A stretch of DNA of 44,853 nt from Defluviicoccus sp. (GTDB lineage Bacteria; Pseudomonadota; Alphaproteobacteria; MPNO01): NCBI GenBank assembly GCA_028820505.1, contig JAPPIT010000002.1:1-44853 (forward strand), read 5' to 3'. The stretch's first letter is position 1. Each line of letters opens with the position of its first letter. Of the stretch, positions 8,442-16,792 are shown piece after piece. Made by a program: the position numbers and the translations under genes. Under the pieces are notes generated by a model. That model was not told where the DNA came from and did not search any database. It saw nothing but the letters and a program-made list of their open reading frames with translations.

Positions 8442-8470
8442 GCGCCCCGGAAGGTCTCCTTCCGGGGCGC
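8442..8470 (+). terminator. Perfect 13-bp hairpin between binding-protein and permease genes
   Basis: GCGCCCCGGAAGG, loop TCT, CCTTCCGGGGCGC: a perfect inverted repeat ending 18 bases before the permease ATG, with no T-tract. Such hairpins commonly protect the upstream message or attenuate transcription, so that the binding protein is made in excess over the permease. That role is inferred from position. Confidence 0.7.
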
Positions 8471-8488
8471 CAAGAAGGCGGTTCCCTG

Positions 8489-10453
8489 ATGTGGGATGCG
8501 GCATTCGACGGCCTCGCTCTCGTCGTTCAGTGGCCGGCGGGCGGATACTTGCTGCTCGGCCTGGCGATCGGCATGTATTTCGGCGCGGTGCCCGGACTCT
8601 CCGGGCTTGTCGGGATGGCGATTCTCCTGCCCTTCACTTTCGGCATGGAGCCCGCCTGGGCCTTCGCCTTCCTGATGGGCATGTATTCGATCACCACCAC
8701 CAGCGACACCATCTCGTCGGTTCTTCTCGGCATCCCCGGCACCGCGGCCTCGCAGGCCACCATCCTCGACGGTTACCCGCTGGCGCAGAAAGGGCAGGCA
8801 TCGCGCGCCTTCGGGGCCGCGTTCACGGTGTCCGCGGTGGGCGGCGTGCTCGGCGCACTCGTGCTGGCCCTTTCGATCCCCATCGTCAGGCCGCTGATCC
8901 TCTCCTTCGCTTCGCCCGAGTTCTTCATGCTCGGGCTGCTCGCCCTCACCATGGTGGGCGCGCTGAGCGGTAGCTCGATCCTGAAAGGGCTGATCGCCGC
9001 GATTCTCGGCCTCATCCTGTCGATGATCGGCTACTCGCCCGAGGGCGCGATACCGCGCTATTCGTTCGATACCACCTATCTGATCGACGGGCTGCCGCTG
9101 ATTCCGTTCGTGCTCGGGCTGTTCGCCTTGCCGGAACTGCTCGAACTCGCGGTTCGGGACACCTCGATCTCGCGCATTCCGCGCGAGCAGGCGAAGACCG
9201 GCCTCCTCACCGGCATGATCGATGCCGTCCGCAATTGGTGGCTGGTGGTGCGCTGCACCCTGATCGGCGTCTATATCGGCCTGCTCCCGGGGGTGGGCGG
9301 CTCGCTGGTCGACTGGGTCGCCTACGGTCACGTGGTGCAGAGCTCGAAGAAGAAGTCCGAGTTCGGCAAGGGCGACATCCGCGGCGTGATCGCACCGGAG
9401 ACCGCGAACAACGCCATGAAGGGCGGGTCGCTGATCCCCACCATCGCCTTCGCCGTCCCGGGCAGCGCGTCGATGGCGATTCTCCTGGTCGCGTTCGAGA
9501 TCCAGGGGCTCGAGCCGGGGCCGCAGCTCCTCACCACCAAGCTCGACATCACCTTCAGCCTGATCTGGGCGCTCGCGCTCGGCAACATCCTGGGCGCCGT
9601 CTTCCTTCTCATCTGGGGCCGCCAGGTGGCAAAGCTCACCTTCATCCGAGGCCACCTGATCGTGCCGGCGATCACGATGTTCGTGTTCATGGGCGCCTGG
9701 CTCGCGGGCAACGGTCTGGGCGATTGGTTCACCCTGATCTTCGCCGGCATCCTCGGCTACGTCATGAAGCAGAGCGGATGGCCGCGACCGCCTGTCATAC
9801 TGGGCTTCATCCTGGGCACCATCATGGAGGTTTCGCTCCACATCTCGATGCGGAGCTACGACTACAGCTGGCTCGGGCGCCCCATCGTGCTGATCCTCGC
9901 CGTACTGATCGTGCTGGGGCTTTTCGTGGGCGTGCGCGGCATGCTGCGCCGGCGGGCGGCGCCGGCGGGCGTGCAGATCGACGATTCCGCCGCGCAAAAC
10001 CCGGCGCTGTCTCTCCCCTTCGCCGTCCTTCTGCTTGGCGCTCTCGTCTACGGGCTGGTTCTGGCGGCGGAGTGGCATCACGCCGCGCGGTTCTTCCCCT
10101 TCATCGTGATGGTCACCGGCATCCCGCTCGTCCTCGTGGTCATGTTCCACGACTGGAGCGACATCAGATTGCGCATCGGCCAGGCGGTGAGCGTCGCGGG
10201 CGACGCCCATGACCGGAAACTGCTGCTCTCCGGCGCGCATTACTTCGCCTGGATGTTCGCCATACTCGTCGCCACCGTCCTTATCGGTCAGTTCCTGGCA
10301 ATCGTGGTCTTCGTTCCCGCCTATCTCTGGTACTGGGGCGGTTACAGCTGGCGGCTGTTCGTCCCCTACGCCGCCGGTGCGGCGGTCTTCCTCTACGTCA
10401 TGTTCGAGCAGATCGTTCCCGTCTTCTGGTATGAGTCGGTGATCTTCTCGTAG
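8489..10453 (+). CDS. TTT-family permease, TctA-TctB fusion
   Basis: A 654-residue integral membrane protein. Residues 1 to about 485 are a TctA large permease. Hallmarks are YFGAVPGLSGLVGMAILLP near the N-terminus, the SVLLGIPGTAAS motif, and its repeat near the middle, GLLPGVGGSLVDWVAY. The last 150 or so residues (from about 510) form four hydrophobic segments with the spacing and late YVMFEQIVPVFW pattern of the small subunit TctB, which is usually a separate protein. They resemble the free-standing TctB at 16000-16512. The protein should therefore supply both membrane subunits for the binding protein encoded just upstream, with uptake driven by an ion gradient. ATG 8489 follows AAGAAGG. 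An alternative reading, that the tail is only an extended TctA C-terminus, is less likely because of its length and TctB-like pattern. Confidence 0.88.
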   Translation: MWDAAFDGLALVVQWPAGGYLLLGLAIGMYFGAVPGLSGLVGMAILLPFTFGMEPAWAFAFLMGMYSITTTSDTISSVLLGIPGTAASQATILDGYPLAQKGQASRAFGAAFTVSAVGGVLGALVLALSIPIVRPLILSFASPEFFMLGLLALTMVGALSGSSILKGLIAAILGLILSMIGYSPEGAIPRYSFDTTYLIDGLPLIPFVLGLFALPELLELAVRDTSISRIPREQAKTGLLTGMIDAVRNWWLVVRCTLIGVYIGLLPGVGGSLVDWVAYGHVVQSSKKKSEFGKGDIRGVIAPETANNAMKGGSLIPTIAFAVPGSASMAILLVAFEIQGLEPGPQLLTTKLDITFSLIWALALGNILGAVFLLIWGRQVAKLTFIRGHLIVPAITMFVFMGAWLAGNGLGDWFTLIFAGILGYVMKQSGWPRPPVILGFILGTIMEVSLHISMRSYDYSWLGRPIVLILAVLIVLGLFVGVRGMLRRRAAPAGVQIDDSAAQNPALSLPFAVLLLGALVYGLVLAAEWHHAARFFPFIVMVTGIPLVLVVMFHDWSDIRLRIGQAVSVAGDAHDRKLLLSGAHYFAWMFAILVATVLIGQFLAIVVFVPAYLWYWGGYSWRLFVPYAAGAAVFLYVMFEQIVPVFWYESVIFS

Positions 10454-10485
10454 CCGCGAGACCGGCATCGACGGGGTTGGCAGCG

Positions 10486-12123
10486 ATGACGAATCCGGCG
10501 TGGCTCACCATCGCCCAGGCATCCCATCTGATCGCGCGCGGGGCGCTGTCGCCGGTCGAGCTGACCGGGGCCTGTCTGCGCCGGATCGAGGCGCTCGACC
10601 CCCAGATCTCCGCCGTCGTGACCCTCGCCGGCGAGCGGGCAATCGAGGCCGCACGCCGGGCAGAGGCGGAGATCGCCAAGGGCCGTTGGCGCGGCCCCAT
10701 GCACGGCATCCCCTTCGGCCTCAAGGACATATACGACACGGCGGGGATACGCACGGCCGGGCAATCGCGCATCGCGATGGACAACGTGCCGGCGAAGAAT
10801 GCCGCCGCGGTGGACCGTCTCCACGCGGCCGGCGCCATTCTTCTCGGCAAGCTGACCACCCATGAATTCGCCCGCAGCGGTCCGGCCTTCGACCTTCCCT
10901 GGCCGCCGGCGCGCAATCCGTGGGACCCGATGCGGGTGCCCGGCGGCTCGTCGAGCGGCTCCGCCGCCGCCGTCGCCGCGGGTTTCCTCCCGGCGGCCCT
11001 CGGCACCGACACGGGAGGTTCGATCCGCAGCCCGGCCGGGCTGTGCGGCGTCGTCGGGCTCAAGCCGAGCTACGGCCGGGTGAGCCGGCGCGGGGTCATG
11101 CCCAACGCGTTTTCGCTGGACCATTGCGGGCCGATGACGTGGAGCGTCGAGGACTGCGCCATCGTCCTCGGCGCCATCGCCGGTGCCGACCCTCTGGACC
11201 CGTCAAGCGCGGCGCGCCCCGTCCCGGATTATCGCGCCACTCTATTCGAAGGCGCCAAGGGCCTGCGGGTCGGTGCGATCCGGCATTTCTGGGAACTGGA
11301 ACAGCCGGCGTCACCCGCCGTCCGCGAGGCCATGGAAACCGCGATCGAGGTGCTGCGCGACCAGGGGGCGGCAGTCGAGGAGGTGCGGCTCCGGCCGCTA
11401 GCCGATTTCAACGCCGTCAAGATCGCCCTCGGCGAAACCGAGGTCTACGCCGTCCACCAATCCAACGTTGTCGCCCGGCTCGACGAGTTCGGCATCGATT
11501 TCCAGAAGCGGATCGTCGCCGCGTGCCTGATCGGCACTCCGGCCTACATCCAGGCGCAACGCGAGCGGCGTCGAATGATCGCCGAGACGATGCCCGTGTT
11601 CGAGCGCTTCGACGTGCTGCTGACGGCGACCGGCACTCGCGCGGCGCGCCCTTTCGGCGCGGCGTCGCGACCTGCAGCCTGGACCGAGGCCGGAACGACC
11701 GCGCCGTTCAACGTTCTGGGCCTGCCCGCCCTCTCGCTTTGCAACGGCTTCGACGCGGACGGATTGCCGCTCGGTATGCAGATCGTCGGCCGCCCCTTCG
11801 ACGAGGCGACCGTCCTGCGGGTCGCCCACGCCTACGAGGCCGCCACGCGATGGCAAACCCGTCGGCCGGCGCTTGTCCCGGGGGCGAAGCCGGCGCCTGT
11901 GGGTCCGCCGCCCGCGCAATCGCCGGACAGTCCCGACGGATCCACCCGGGCCTTCGTGGATGCGATGCTCGCCCGGGCAGGACTCTCGCCCTCCGACGCC
12001 GTTCGCGCCGCGGCCTACGCCGCCGCGCCCGCCGTGCTGGAAGCCATGGGCTCGCTTCCCCGCGACCACGCCTTCTCCGAGGAGCCCGCGGCGGTGTTCG
12101 GCGTCCCAACGGCTGAAGACTGA
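10486..12123 (+). CDS. Amidase-signature-family amidohydrolase with AtzG-like tail
   Basis: A 545-residue amidase-signature enzyme. The catalytic triad is K80 (GLKDIYDT), S155 (GGSSSGS) and nucleophile S179 (GTDTGGSIR); the 24-residue step between the serines is canonical. It hydrolyses an amide, or is a GatA relative used in catabolism. The last 55-60 residues (from FVDAMLARAGLSPSDAVRAA) resemble the DUF4089/AtzG-like small domain, which in the cyanuric-acid system is a separate partner of the AtzE amidase; here it appears fused. The gene follows the TTT permease by 32 bp in the same direction and is probably co-transcribed, so the transported carboxylate may be linked to an amide. I chose ATG 10486; a TTG three codons earlier is possible. 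Confidence 0.87.
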   Translation: MTNPAWLTIAQASHLIARGALSPVELTGACLRRIEALDPQISAVVTLAGERAIEAARRAEAEIAKGRWRGPMHGIPFGLKDIYDTAGIRTAGQSRIAMDNVPAKNAAAVDRLHAAGAILLGKLTTHEFARSGPAFDLPWPPARNPWDPMRVPGGSSSGSAAAVAAGFLPAALGTDTGGSIRSPAGLCGVVGLKPSYGRVSRRGVMPNAFSLDHCGPMTWSVEDCAIVLGAIAGADPLDPSSAARPVPDYRATLFEGAKGLRVGAIRHFWELEQPASPAVREAMETAIEVLRDQGAAVEEVRLRPLADFNAVKIALGETEVYAVHQSNVVARLDEFGIDFQKRIVAACLIGTPAYIQAQRERRRMIAETMPVFERFDVLLTATGTRAARPFGAASRPAAWTEAGTTAPFNVLGLPALSLCNGFDADGLPLGMQIVGRPFDEATVLRVAHAYEAATRWQTRRPALVPGAKPAPVGPPPAQSPDSPDGSTRAFVDAMLARAGLSPSDAVRAAAYAAAPAVLEAMGSLPRDHAFSEEPAAVFGVPTAED

Positions 12124-12192
12124 CGGTGGAGTGCGGCGAGACTTCGCCCTCGCACAAACGCGGCCGCACCGGCCATGATCCGATGACCCGTC

Positions 12193-12221
12193 TTCTAGTC
12201 TCCCCGTACGGCGTCTATACT
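12193..12221 (+). promoter_or_regulatory. Candidate -10 element upstream of the VOC gene
   Basis: TATACT at 12216-12221 lies 54 bp before the VOC start. The -35 position (TTCTAG, 12193-12198) is a poor match, so the promoter would need help or is weak. The 150-bp gap after the amidase holds no gene. Confidence 0.3.
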
Positions 12222-12274
12222 CGACTGTCACACAACGAGAACCCGAACCGGCCTCTTTTCGGAGGAGAAACAAA

Positions 12275-12682
12275 ATGCCCCAGATCCGGCACCTTGCGAT
12301 CGTCTCGCTCAATCCGGAGAAGCTTGCCAAGTTCTACGAGGAGGTCTTCGACATGGAGCTCCTCAACTCCGGCAACGGCGCCTACTACATGACCGACGGC
12401 CACATCACCCTTGCCCTGCTGCCCAACAAGGCCGAGGGCAAGCCGAGCGGCCTCAATCATTTCGGCTTCCAGATCGAAGATGCCGACGAGATCGCGCGCC
12501 GGCTGGAAGAACACGGCATGGCGCGACCGGCGGAACGGCCGGCCGACCGACCCTATGCCGAGACACGTGCGACCGACCCCGACGGCAACAATTACGACCT
12601 CTCGGTCCACGGCTATCAGAAGTCGGAGACCAAGTTCGACCGCCTGGCCAAGGAGCCGGAGTTGGAAACGGAACCCGTCTAG
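12275..12682 (+). CDS. VOC-family (glyoxalase/dioxygenase fold) protein
   Basis: A 135-residue single-domain member of the vicinal-oxygen-chelate superfamily. It starts MPQIRHLAIVSLNPEKLAKF, with the first metal-type histidine in RHLAI; a second is in GLNHFGFQI. The TDPDGNNYDLSV segment is the usual final strand, but the acidic ligand found there in most family members is not obvious. A strong Shine-Dalgarno sequence (CGGAGGAG) precedes the ATG. Single-domain VOC proteins act as dimers and may be lyases, isomerases, dioxygenases or resistance proteins, so no reaction can be assigned. It is a short transcription unit convergent with the CapA-family gene, with a 31-bp gap. Confidence 0.84.
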   Translation: MPQIRHLAIVSLNPEKLAKFYEEVFDMELLNSGNGAYYMTDGHITLALLPNKAEGKPSGLNHFGFQIEDADEIARRLEEHGMARPAERPADRPYAETRATDPDGNNYDLSVHGYQKSETKFDRLAKEPELETEPV

Positions 12683-12713
12683 CGGCGGCGATTCCGGATA
12701 AGCGGGTCGGGCA

Positions 12714-14075
12714 CTAAAGGGCGACGATGCCGACGGAGCCGTCGATCGCGAGCTCGGTGCCATAGCGACCGGACAGGCGCCGCAGGTTTTCGAGAACGCT
12801 CGCCGCGAGCTTCCCGTCGGCCAGCAACGGACGGCCGCGCTGCGAGCGGGGACGGCCGTAGCCGAGATCGATCGGGTAGAACCGCAACTCGCTGCCGCCC
12901 TGTTTCCGCAAACGGCAGATGCAGGCGGCGCCTTGCCAGAACCCGGGCGAAGCGGGATGTCCCTTGGTGTCGTTCTCGGTCCGCGCATCCAGAAAGTCGG
13001 CGGGGGTTGCCTCCATGCCGAGGTCGAACCGGCTGTAGGCCTGCGCCGGAAAGGCGGAGATCGTCTCGTTCTGAAAGATGAAGTTGCCCATGCTGTAAAG
13101 AATGGGCCTGTCCTTATAGACCTCGACCCCGAGCAGGGTATGCGATCCGTGGCCTACGAAGACATCGGCGCCCGCGTCGATGGCGGCGTGCGCGAACTCG
13201 CGGGTGAAGTCGGCGAGCTCCTCCAGCTCGGCGCGCGACCGCGCGGTCATCAGGCCGCGCCCGCCGAACTCGTGGCTGTGAAATGCGACGACGACCCAGT
13301 CGGCCTGACGCCGGGCTTCGCGGATCCATCTCAGATTGTCGGCCATGTCGGCCTGGTCAACCCGGGTCTCCATCGCGAATTCGTCGCCTGAAACGAAGCT
13401 CTGGCCGAACAGGCGGATCTCCTCGGCGGCTTCGTCGGGAACTTCCTGCGCGCCGAAGAAATGCCGTCGGTCGCGCTCCTTCGCGCGCTCGAATCCCAGC
13501 CCCTCGCTGATCCTCCGCAACGCGGCGAAGGTGTCGCCGTCCACGGTGTAGCGGGTGGCGTGCGCAAGCGGGTTGATCCCCGGCCGGCCCCCCATGTCGG
13601 GCCGCTGCGGTGCCGCCCGGTTCCACGGCTTGAAGGTCGCCGTCATCGCCACCGCCGCGACCCGTCCGTTGGGCGTTTCGAGATAGCCGGGTGCGCGCGC
13701 TTCGGCCAGGTTGGCGCCCGAGCCCGCATGTGCGATTCCGGCCGCGTCGAGATGGGCGATACAGGCCATCAACCCGCCTTCGCCGTAGTCGAAGGAATGG
13801 TTGTTGGCGCAGGTCAGCAGGTTGATGCCCATCCACTTGAGGTCCTCGAGGCAGACCGGCGGGATGGTCACATAGGTGCCTTCGGTGATGCCGGGCGTCC
13901 CCTCGTCCCAGTTCCGAACCGTGCCTTCGAGATTCGCCAGAATCGCATCCGCGCCGCGCAGCAGGTCGACCAGGGCGAGGTAGCGTTCCTCGGCGAAGCA
14001 GGCGAGGCGCCGCGTCGGCATTGCGTCACCCAGCAAAGCGACGGCAATTTCGCCTTTCTCCGACTGATACAGCAT
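12714..14075 (-). CDS. CapA-family metallophosphatase-fold protein
   Basis: A 453-residue protein of the CapA family (poly-gamma-glutamate capsule type), built on a calcineurin-like metallophosphatase fold. The metal-site motifs occur in order: LLGDAMPTRR, ANLEGT, CANNHSFDYG, VVAFHSHEFGG, GADVFVGHGSH and LYSMGNFIFQ. Capsule-synthesis CapA proteins are membrane-anchored; this one has no signal peptide or transmembrane segment, so it is probably cytoplasmic, and no capB/capC genes are nearby. Similar soluble CapA proteins are common in alphaproteobacteria with unknown substrates. It lies 72 bp downstream of the flavoprotein gene on the same strand and may be co-transcribed. Confidence 0.87.
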   Translation of the reverse strand: MLYQSEKGEIAVALLGDAMPTRRLACFAEERYLALVDLLRGADAILANLEGTVRNWDEGTPGITEGTYVTIPPVCLEDLKWMGINLLTCANNHSFDYGEGGLMACIAHLDAAGIAHAGSGANLAEARAPGYLETPNGRVAAVAMTATFKPWNRAAPQRPDMGGRPGINPLAHATRYTVDGDTFAALRRISEGLGFERAKERDRRHFFGAQEVPDEAAEEIRLFGQSFVSGDEFAMETRVDQADMADNLRWIREARRQADWVVVAFHSHEFGGRGLMTARSRAELEELADFTREFAHAAIDAGADVFVGHGSHTLLGVEVYKDRPILYSMGNFIFQNETISAFPAQAYSRFDLGMEATPADFLDARTENDTKGHPASPGFWQGAACICRLRKQGGSELRFYPIDLGYGRPRSQRGRPLLADGKLAASVLENLRRLSGRYGTELAIDGSVGIVAL

Positions 14076-14147
14076 CTGTCCCTGTGCCTCTCGCAGTCGG
14101 TCCCGCCGCAGGGCAGATGATATCTGCCCCGGTATTCGCTGACGGCT

Positions 14148-15632
14148 TCAGTTGTTGCGGGCGGCCGCGTTCTCGCCTGCCACCCTGCTGAACACGGCAT
14201 TGCGGGTCTGGCCGGTGCAGGACGGGTAGTTGTGGTAGAAGAGCCCGACGACATCGCCCGAGGCATAGAGCCCCTGGATGGCGCGTCCCGACGTGTTGAT
14301 GACTTCCATCGCGGTGTTCGCCCGCACGCCGCCGAACGAGAAAGTTACCCCGCAGGTGACGGCATAGGCGCGGAACGGCGGCTCGTCGATTCGCGTCGCC
14401 CAATTGGTCTTCGGGGGCTCGATGCCGGACGTCGAACGGCCGTCGAGGCGGGAGGGATCGAACGCGACGTCGTCGCTGATGGCGGCGTTGTAATTGTCCA
14501 CGGTGTGGGTCAGCACTTCCGGATGGAGGCCGATCATAGGTGCGAGCTCTGCGATGGTCGGTGCCTCGACATAGGTATCGGTATAGTCCGGCCCGAGGCG
14601 GAAGAGCCGAATCCCCTGCTGATCGAAGATCTGGTAGGCGACGCTGCCGGGCTGGGCAAGCACGCGGCGCCCGGTCTTGGCGTAGGTGTAGGACAGGTTC
14701 GCCTCGCCCTCGTCGAAGAAGCGCCGGCCGGCCGAATTCACGGTGATGCCGAACATGTAGTCATAGCGGTTCGCCGTGTTGCTGTGGCCGTCGGCGCGCG
14801 CCGGCGTGGCGCCGTCGGACGCGCCGGCGTCGATCGGGGTGGCGTGCGCGCCCTGCCAGTGGCCGGCGGCTCCGGCGCCGAGGGCGAGCATCATGTTCAG
14901 CACCTCGCCCGTATCGTGGACGCTGCCCCGTACTTTCATCAGGTCGGCGTTGGGGCCGAGATAGCGTGCCCGCATCTCGGAGTTCGCCTGAAACCCGCCG
15001 GAACAGGCGATGACGGCGCGGCCGCGGATATCGTATTCGCCGTCGTCCGAGGAGACGCGCACCCCCTCGATGCGGCGATCGTTGCCGTGGAGTGCGACCA
15101 CGCGCGAGTCGTAGCGAATGTCGACGCCCATCCCGAGCGCGATCTCCCGCCAGCGCAGGAGCTGGCCGAGCCCGCCGCCGACCGAGTGAACGATAATGCC
15201 GGGTTCGAAATAATATCTTCCGTTGATCGGCGGATGCTGCTCGGGTTCGAACACGATTCCGACGTCGCGCATCCAGCGCACGGCGTCCAGGGAATTGTCG
15301 ACCATGAAGCCGGAGAGCACCGGGTCGATCCGTCCCTGGGTCACCCGATTGAGGTCGGCGAGGAAATCGTCCCGCGTATAGGGCGGCAAGTGGAAGGTCT
15401 GGAACAAATCCTCGTCGACATCCGGAATGATCTCCCGGATCTCGTCCGGCGTGTCGTAGACGAAGCGGAATCCGGTATGGGAATAGCGCGCGTTGCCGCC
15501 GAATTCGCGCTCCGGCGCCTTTTCCAGCATGACGATTCTTTCGGCGCCCGCCTGACGCGCGGCAACGGCTGCCTCGAACGCTGCGCTACCTCCGCCGATG
15601 ACGACGATATCGCATACCTCTTCCCGTGCCAT
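14148..15632 (-). CDS. FAD-dependent oxidoreductase, tricarballylate-dehydrogenase-like
   Basis: A 494-residue flavoprotein of the FAD_binding_2 (fumarate reductase/succinate dehydrogenase flavoprotein) family. The N-terminal dinucleotide motif is VVIGGGSAAFEAAVAARQAG, followed by GGNARYSHTGFRF, the pattern of TcuA-type tricarballylate dehydrogenases. The C-terminal FAD motif is GLYASGDVVGLFYHNYP. TcuA oxidises tricarballylate to cis-aconitate with electrons passed to TcuB; no tcuB homologue is present. A stand-alone TctB gene and a tctA stump lie upstream on the same strand, so oxidation of a tricarboxylate-like compound taken up by a TTT system was probably the original context. AGGGGGA lies 3 bases before the ATG. 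Family is firm; substrate is inferred. Confidence 0.87.
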   Translation of the reverse strand: MAREEVCDIVVIGGGSAAFEAAVAARQAGAERIVMLEKAPEREFGGNARYSHTGFRFVYDTPDEIREIIPDVDEDLFQTFHLPPYTRDDFLADLNRVTQGRIDPVLSGFMVDNSLDAVRWMRDVGIVFEPEQHPPINGRYYFEPGIIVHSVGGGLGQLLRWREIALGMGVDIRYDSRVVALHGNDRRIEGVRVSSDDGEYDIRGRAVIACSGGFQANSEMRARYLGPNADLMKVRGSVHDTGEVLNMMLALGAGAAGHWQGAHATPIDAGASDGATPARADGHSNTANRYDYMFGITVNSAGRRFFDEGEANLSYTYAKTGRRVLAQPGSVAYQIFDQQGIRLFRLGPDYTDTYVEAPTIAELAPMIGLHPEVLTHTVDNYNAAISDDVAFDPSRLDGRSTSGIEPPKTNWATRIDEPPFRAYAVTCGVTFSFGGVRANTAMEVINTSGRAIQGLYASGDVVGLFYHNYPSCTGQTRNAVFSRVAGENAAARNN

Positions 15633-15999
15633 GACTCCCCCTGATACTTGGTGTGACGATGCACCGGTCCGGCAGGTTGCTCGGACGCCGTGGGCGCCGT
15701 GGACGCCTGCACCGGGAGCCGACCGTCGAGATCTGTGCGGATCATTCTGGAAGCAGACTCACAACCCGTCAACGGCGTCCGATCCTCGGGCTGACGCATG
15801 AACGTCCGCGTCTCAGGGAAAGGGACTGCGCGGGGGCGGGTGCATAGATCGGGACCGGTCGAATTGAGGGATGGGAGAAGAGCGCGGCGCAGCCCGCCTT
15901 GGAAACCCATACCGGACAGCGGGGGACCGAGCCCCGCCATCGCGAAGGAAACGGCGCCCACGGTTCGATCCGAACCGGACAGGCTCCAACGCCGATCCG
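15633..15999. other. 367-bp gap upstream of the flavoprotein gene
   Basis: It contains no gene I can support. It should hold the promoter of the minus-strand flavoprotein/CapA unit, but I could not pick a convincing -35/-10 pair or operator. Confidence 0.4.
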
Positions 16000-16512
16000 T
16001 CACAGCGCTGTCGCCGCCCATCGATATACCGCACCGTCCAGCCAGGTTACGGTCAGCACACGATCGAACACCACGTACAAATAGCCGCCGGTGAACAAGG
16101 CGGCCGAGGATGCCGTGAGCCACCTGAAGCCGGCTTCGCAGCGCAGGAATCCGAGCATAAACAGCGGCATCGCAACCATCTGTCCAGGCAGCCAGGACAG
16201 ACCGATCACCGCGGCGATCCAGGCGAGCGGGCGGAGGGCCCGCACATGATCGCGATTTCCGGCCGGTGGCGGAGCGCTGTCGGGTTCCGGCGGCTCGTCC
16301 GCGACCGCGCTCCCGGAGGCCCGACCCGGGGCCCGCCGAGCGACGGCCGGGACAACGAGAAGTGCCCCGACCGCCGCCAACCCGGCCACACCGATCGCTT
16401 GCGGAAACAGGGCCGAACGGTAGTCCCACGCGCCCGCCTCGACGGCGAGAAAGACGAACACGGTGGCGAGAACGACCGAAACGAACAGATCGGCCCCGGT
16501 CCCCGCCCTCAC
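16000..16512 (-). CDS. TctB-family small permease subunit of a TTT transporter
   Basis: A 170-residue membrane protein with about four hydrophobic segments: ADLFVSVVLATVFVFLAVEA, a second near ALFPQAIGVAGLAAVGALLV, a third after the charged loop (PLAWIAAVIGLSWLPGQMVA) and a last one near LYVVFDRVLTVTWL. Size, segment spacing and the late FDRVL...W pattern fit TctB. The start is GTG 16512, with GGAGGGG 7 bases upstream; no ATG suits. It lies 44 bp downstream of the remains of a tctA gene on the same strand, so it has lost its usual partner and may no longer work unless it pairs with another TctA. Confidence 0.78.
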   Translation of the reverse strand: MRAGTGADLFVSVVLATVFVFLAVEAGAWDYRSALFPQAIGVAGLAAVGALLVVPAVARRAPGRASGSAVADEPPEPDSAPPPAGNRDHVRALRPLAWIAAVIGLSWLPGQMVAMPLFMLGFLRCEAGFRWLTASSAALFTGGYLYVVFDRVLTVTWLDGAVYRWAATAL

Positions 16513-16556
16513 CGTCGGCCCCTCCGGTAATCGCGGCGGAACTGCGCGTAGAGCGC

Positions 16557-16733
16557 TCAGACGGCGAGCGCGAAGATGACCAGCACCACCGGCCGCATCA
16601 GCCATTCGAAGCCGTAGACGTTGATCGAGAGGTGCAGGTAGCGTTCGAGCAGCGGGCCGACCGCGCCGGGGACCGGCGTCTTGCCGGCGGGGAGCGCGGC
16701 ATCCCCCGAGTTGTGGGCCGGCGGGAAGGGTGC
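16557..16733 (-). pseudogene. 3' stump of a deleted tctA permease gene
   Basis: An open frame of 58 codons directly before tctB, ending ...LLERYLHLSINVYGFEWL then MRPVVLVIFALAV. It aligns with residues 443-472 of the TctA part of the fused permease (GTIMEVSLHIS through RPIVLIL), 12 of 30 identical by eye. A TAG at 16734-16736 closes the frame upstream, and there is no start or Shine-Dalgarno sequence. More than 400 residues of TctA are missing. The break lies where the divergent binding-protein gene and its promoter begin, so a rearrangement there probably removed the gene. The gene order tctA then tctB matches the domain order of the fused permease. Confidence 0.75.
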
Positions 16734-16740
16734 CTATAGT
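16711..16740 (+). promoter_or_regulatory. Candidate promoter of the peptide-type binding-protein gene
   Basis: TTGTGG (16711-16716), 18-base spacer, TATAGT (16735-16740), 52 bp before the ATG at 16793. It overlaps the upstream end of the tctA stump on the other strand. The -10 context GCCTATAGT is identical to that of the ligJ promoter. Confidence 0.5.
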
Positions 16741-16792
16741 TTGTCGGCGAAACGGGACGCCCGGTCTCCGGGACGGGTACAGGGAGAAAATC

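Noticed and set aside
8375-10468. A 697-codon minus-strand frame opposite the fused TTT permease
   Set aside because: Antisense shadow: very rich in H, D, E, Q and R, with no hydrophobic core; the plus strand encodes an obvious membrane protein.
12714-14075. Capsule synthesis locus suggested by the CapA-family gene
   Set aside because: No capB/capC, no membrane anchor and no polysaccharide genes nearby.
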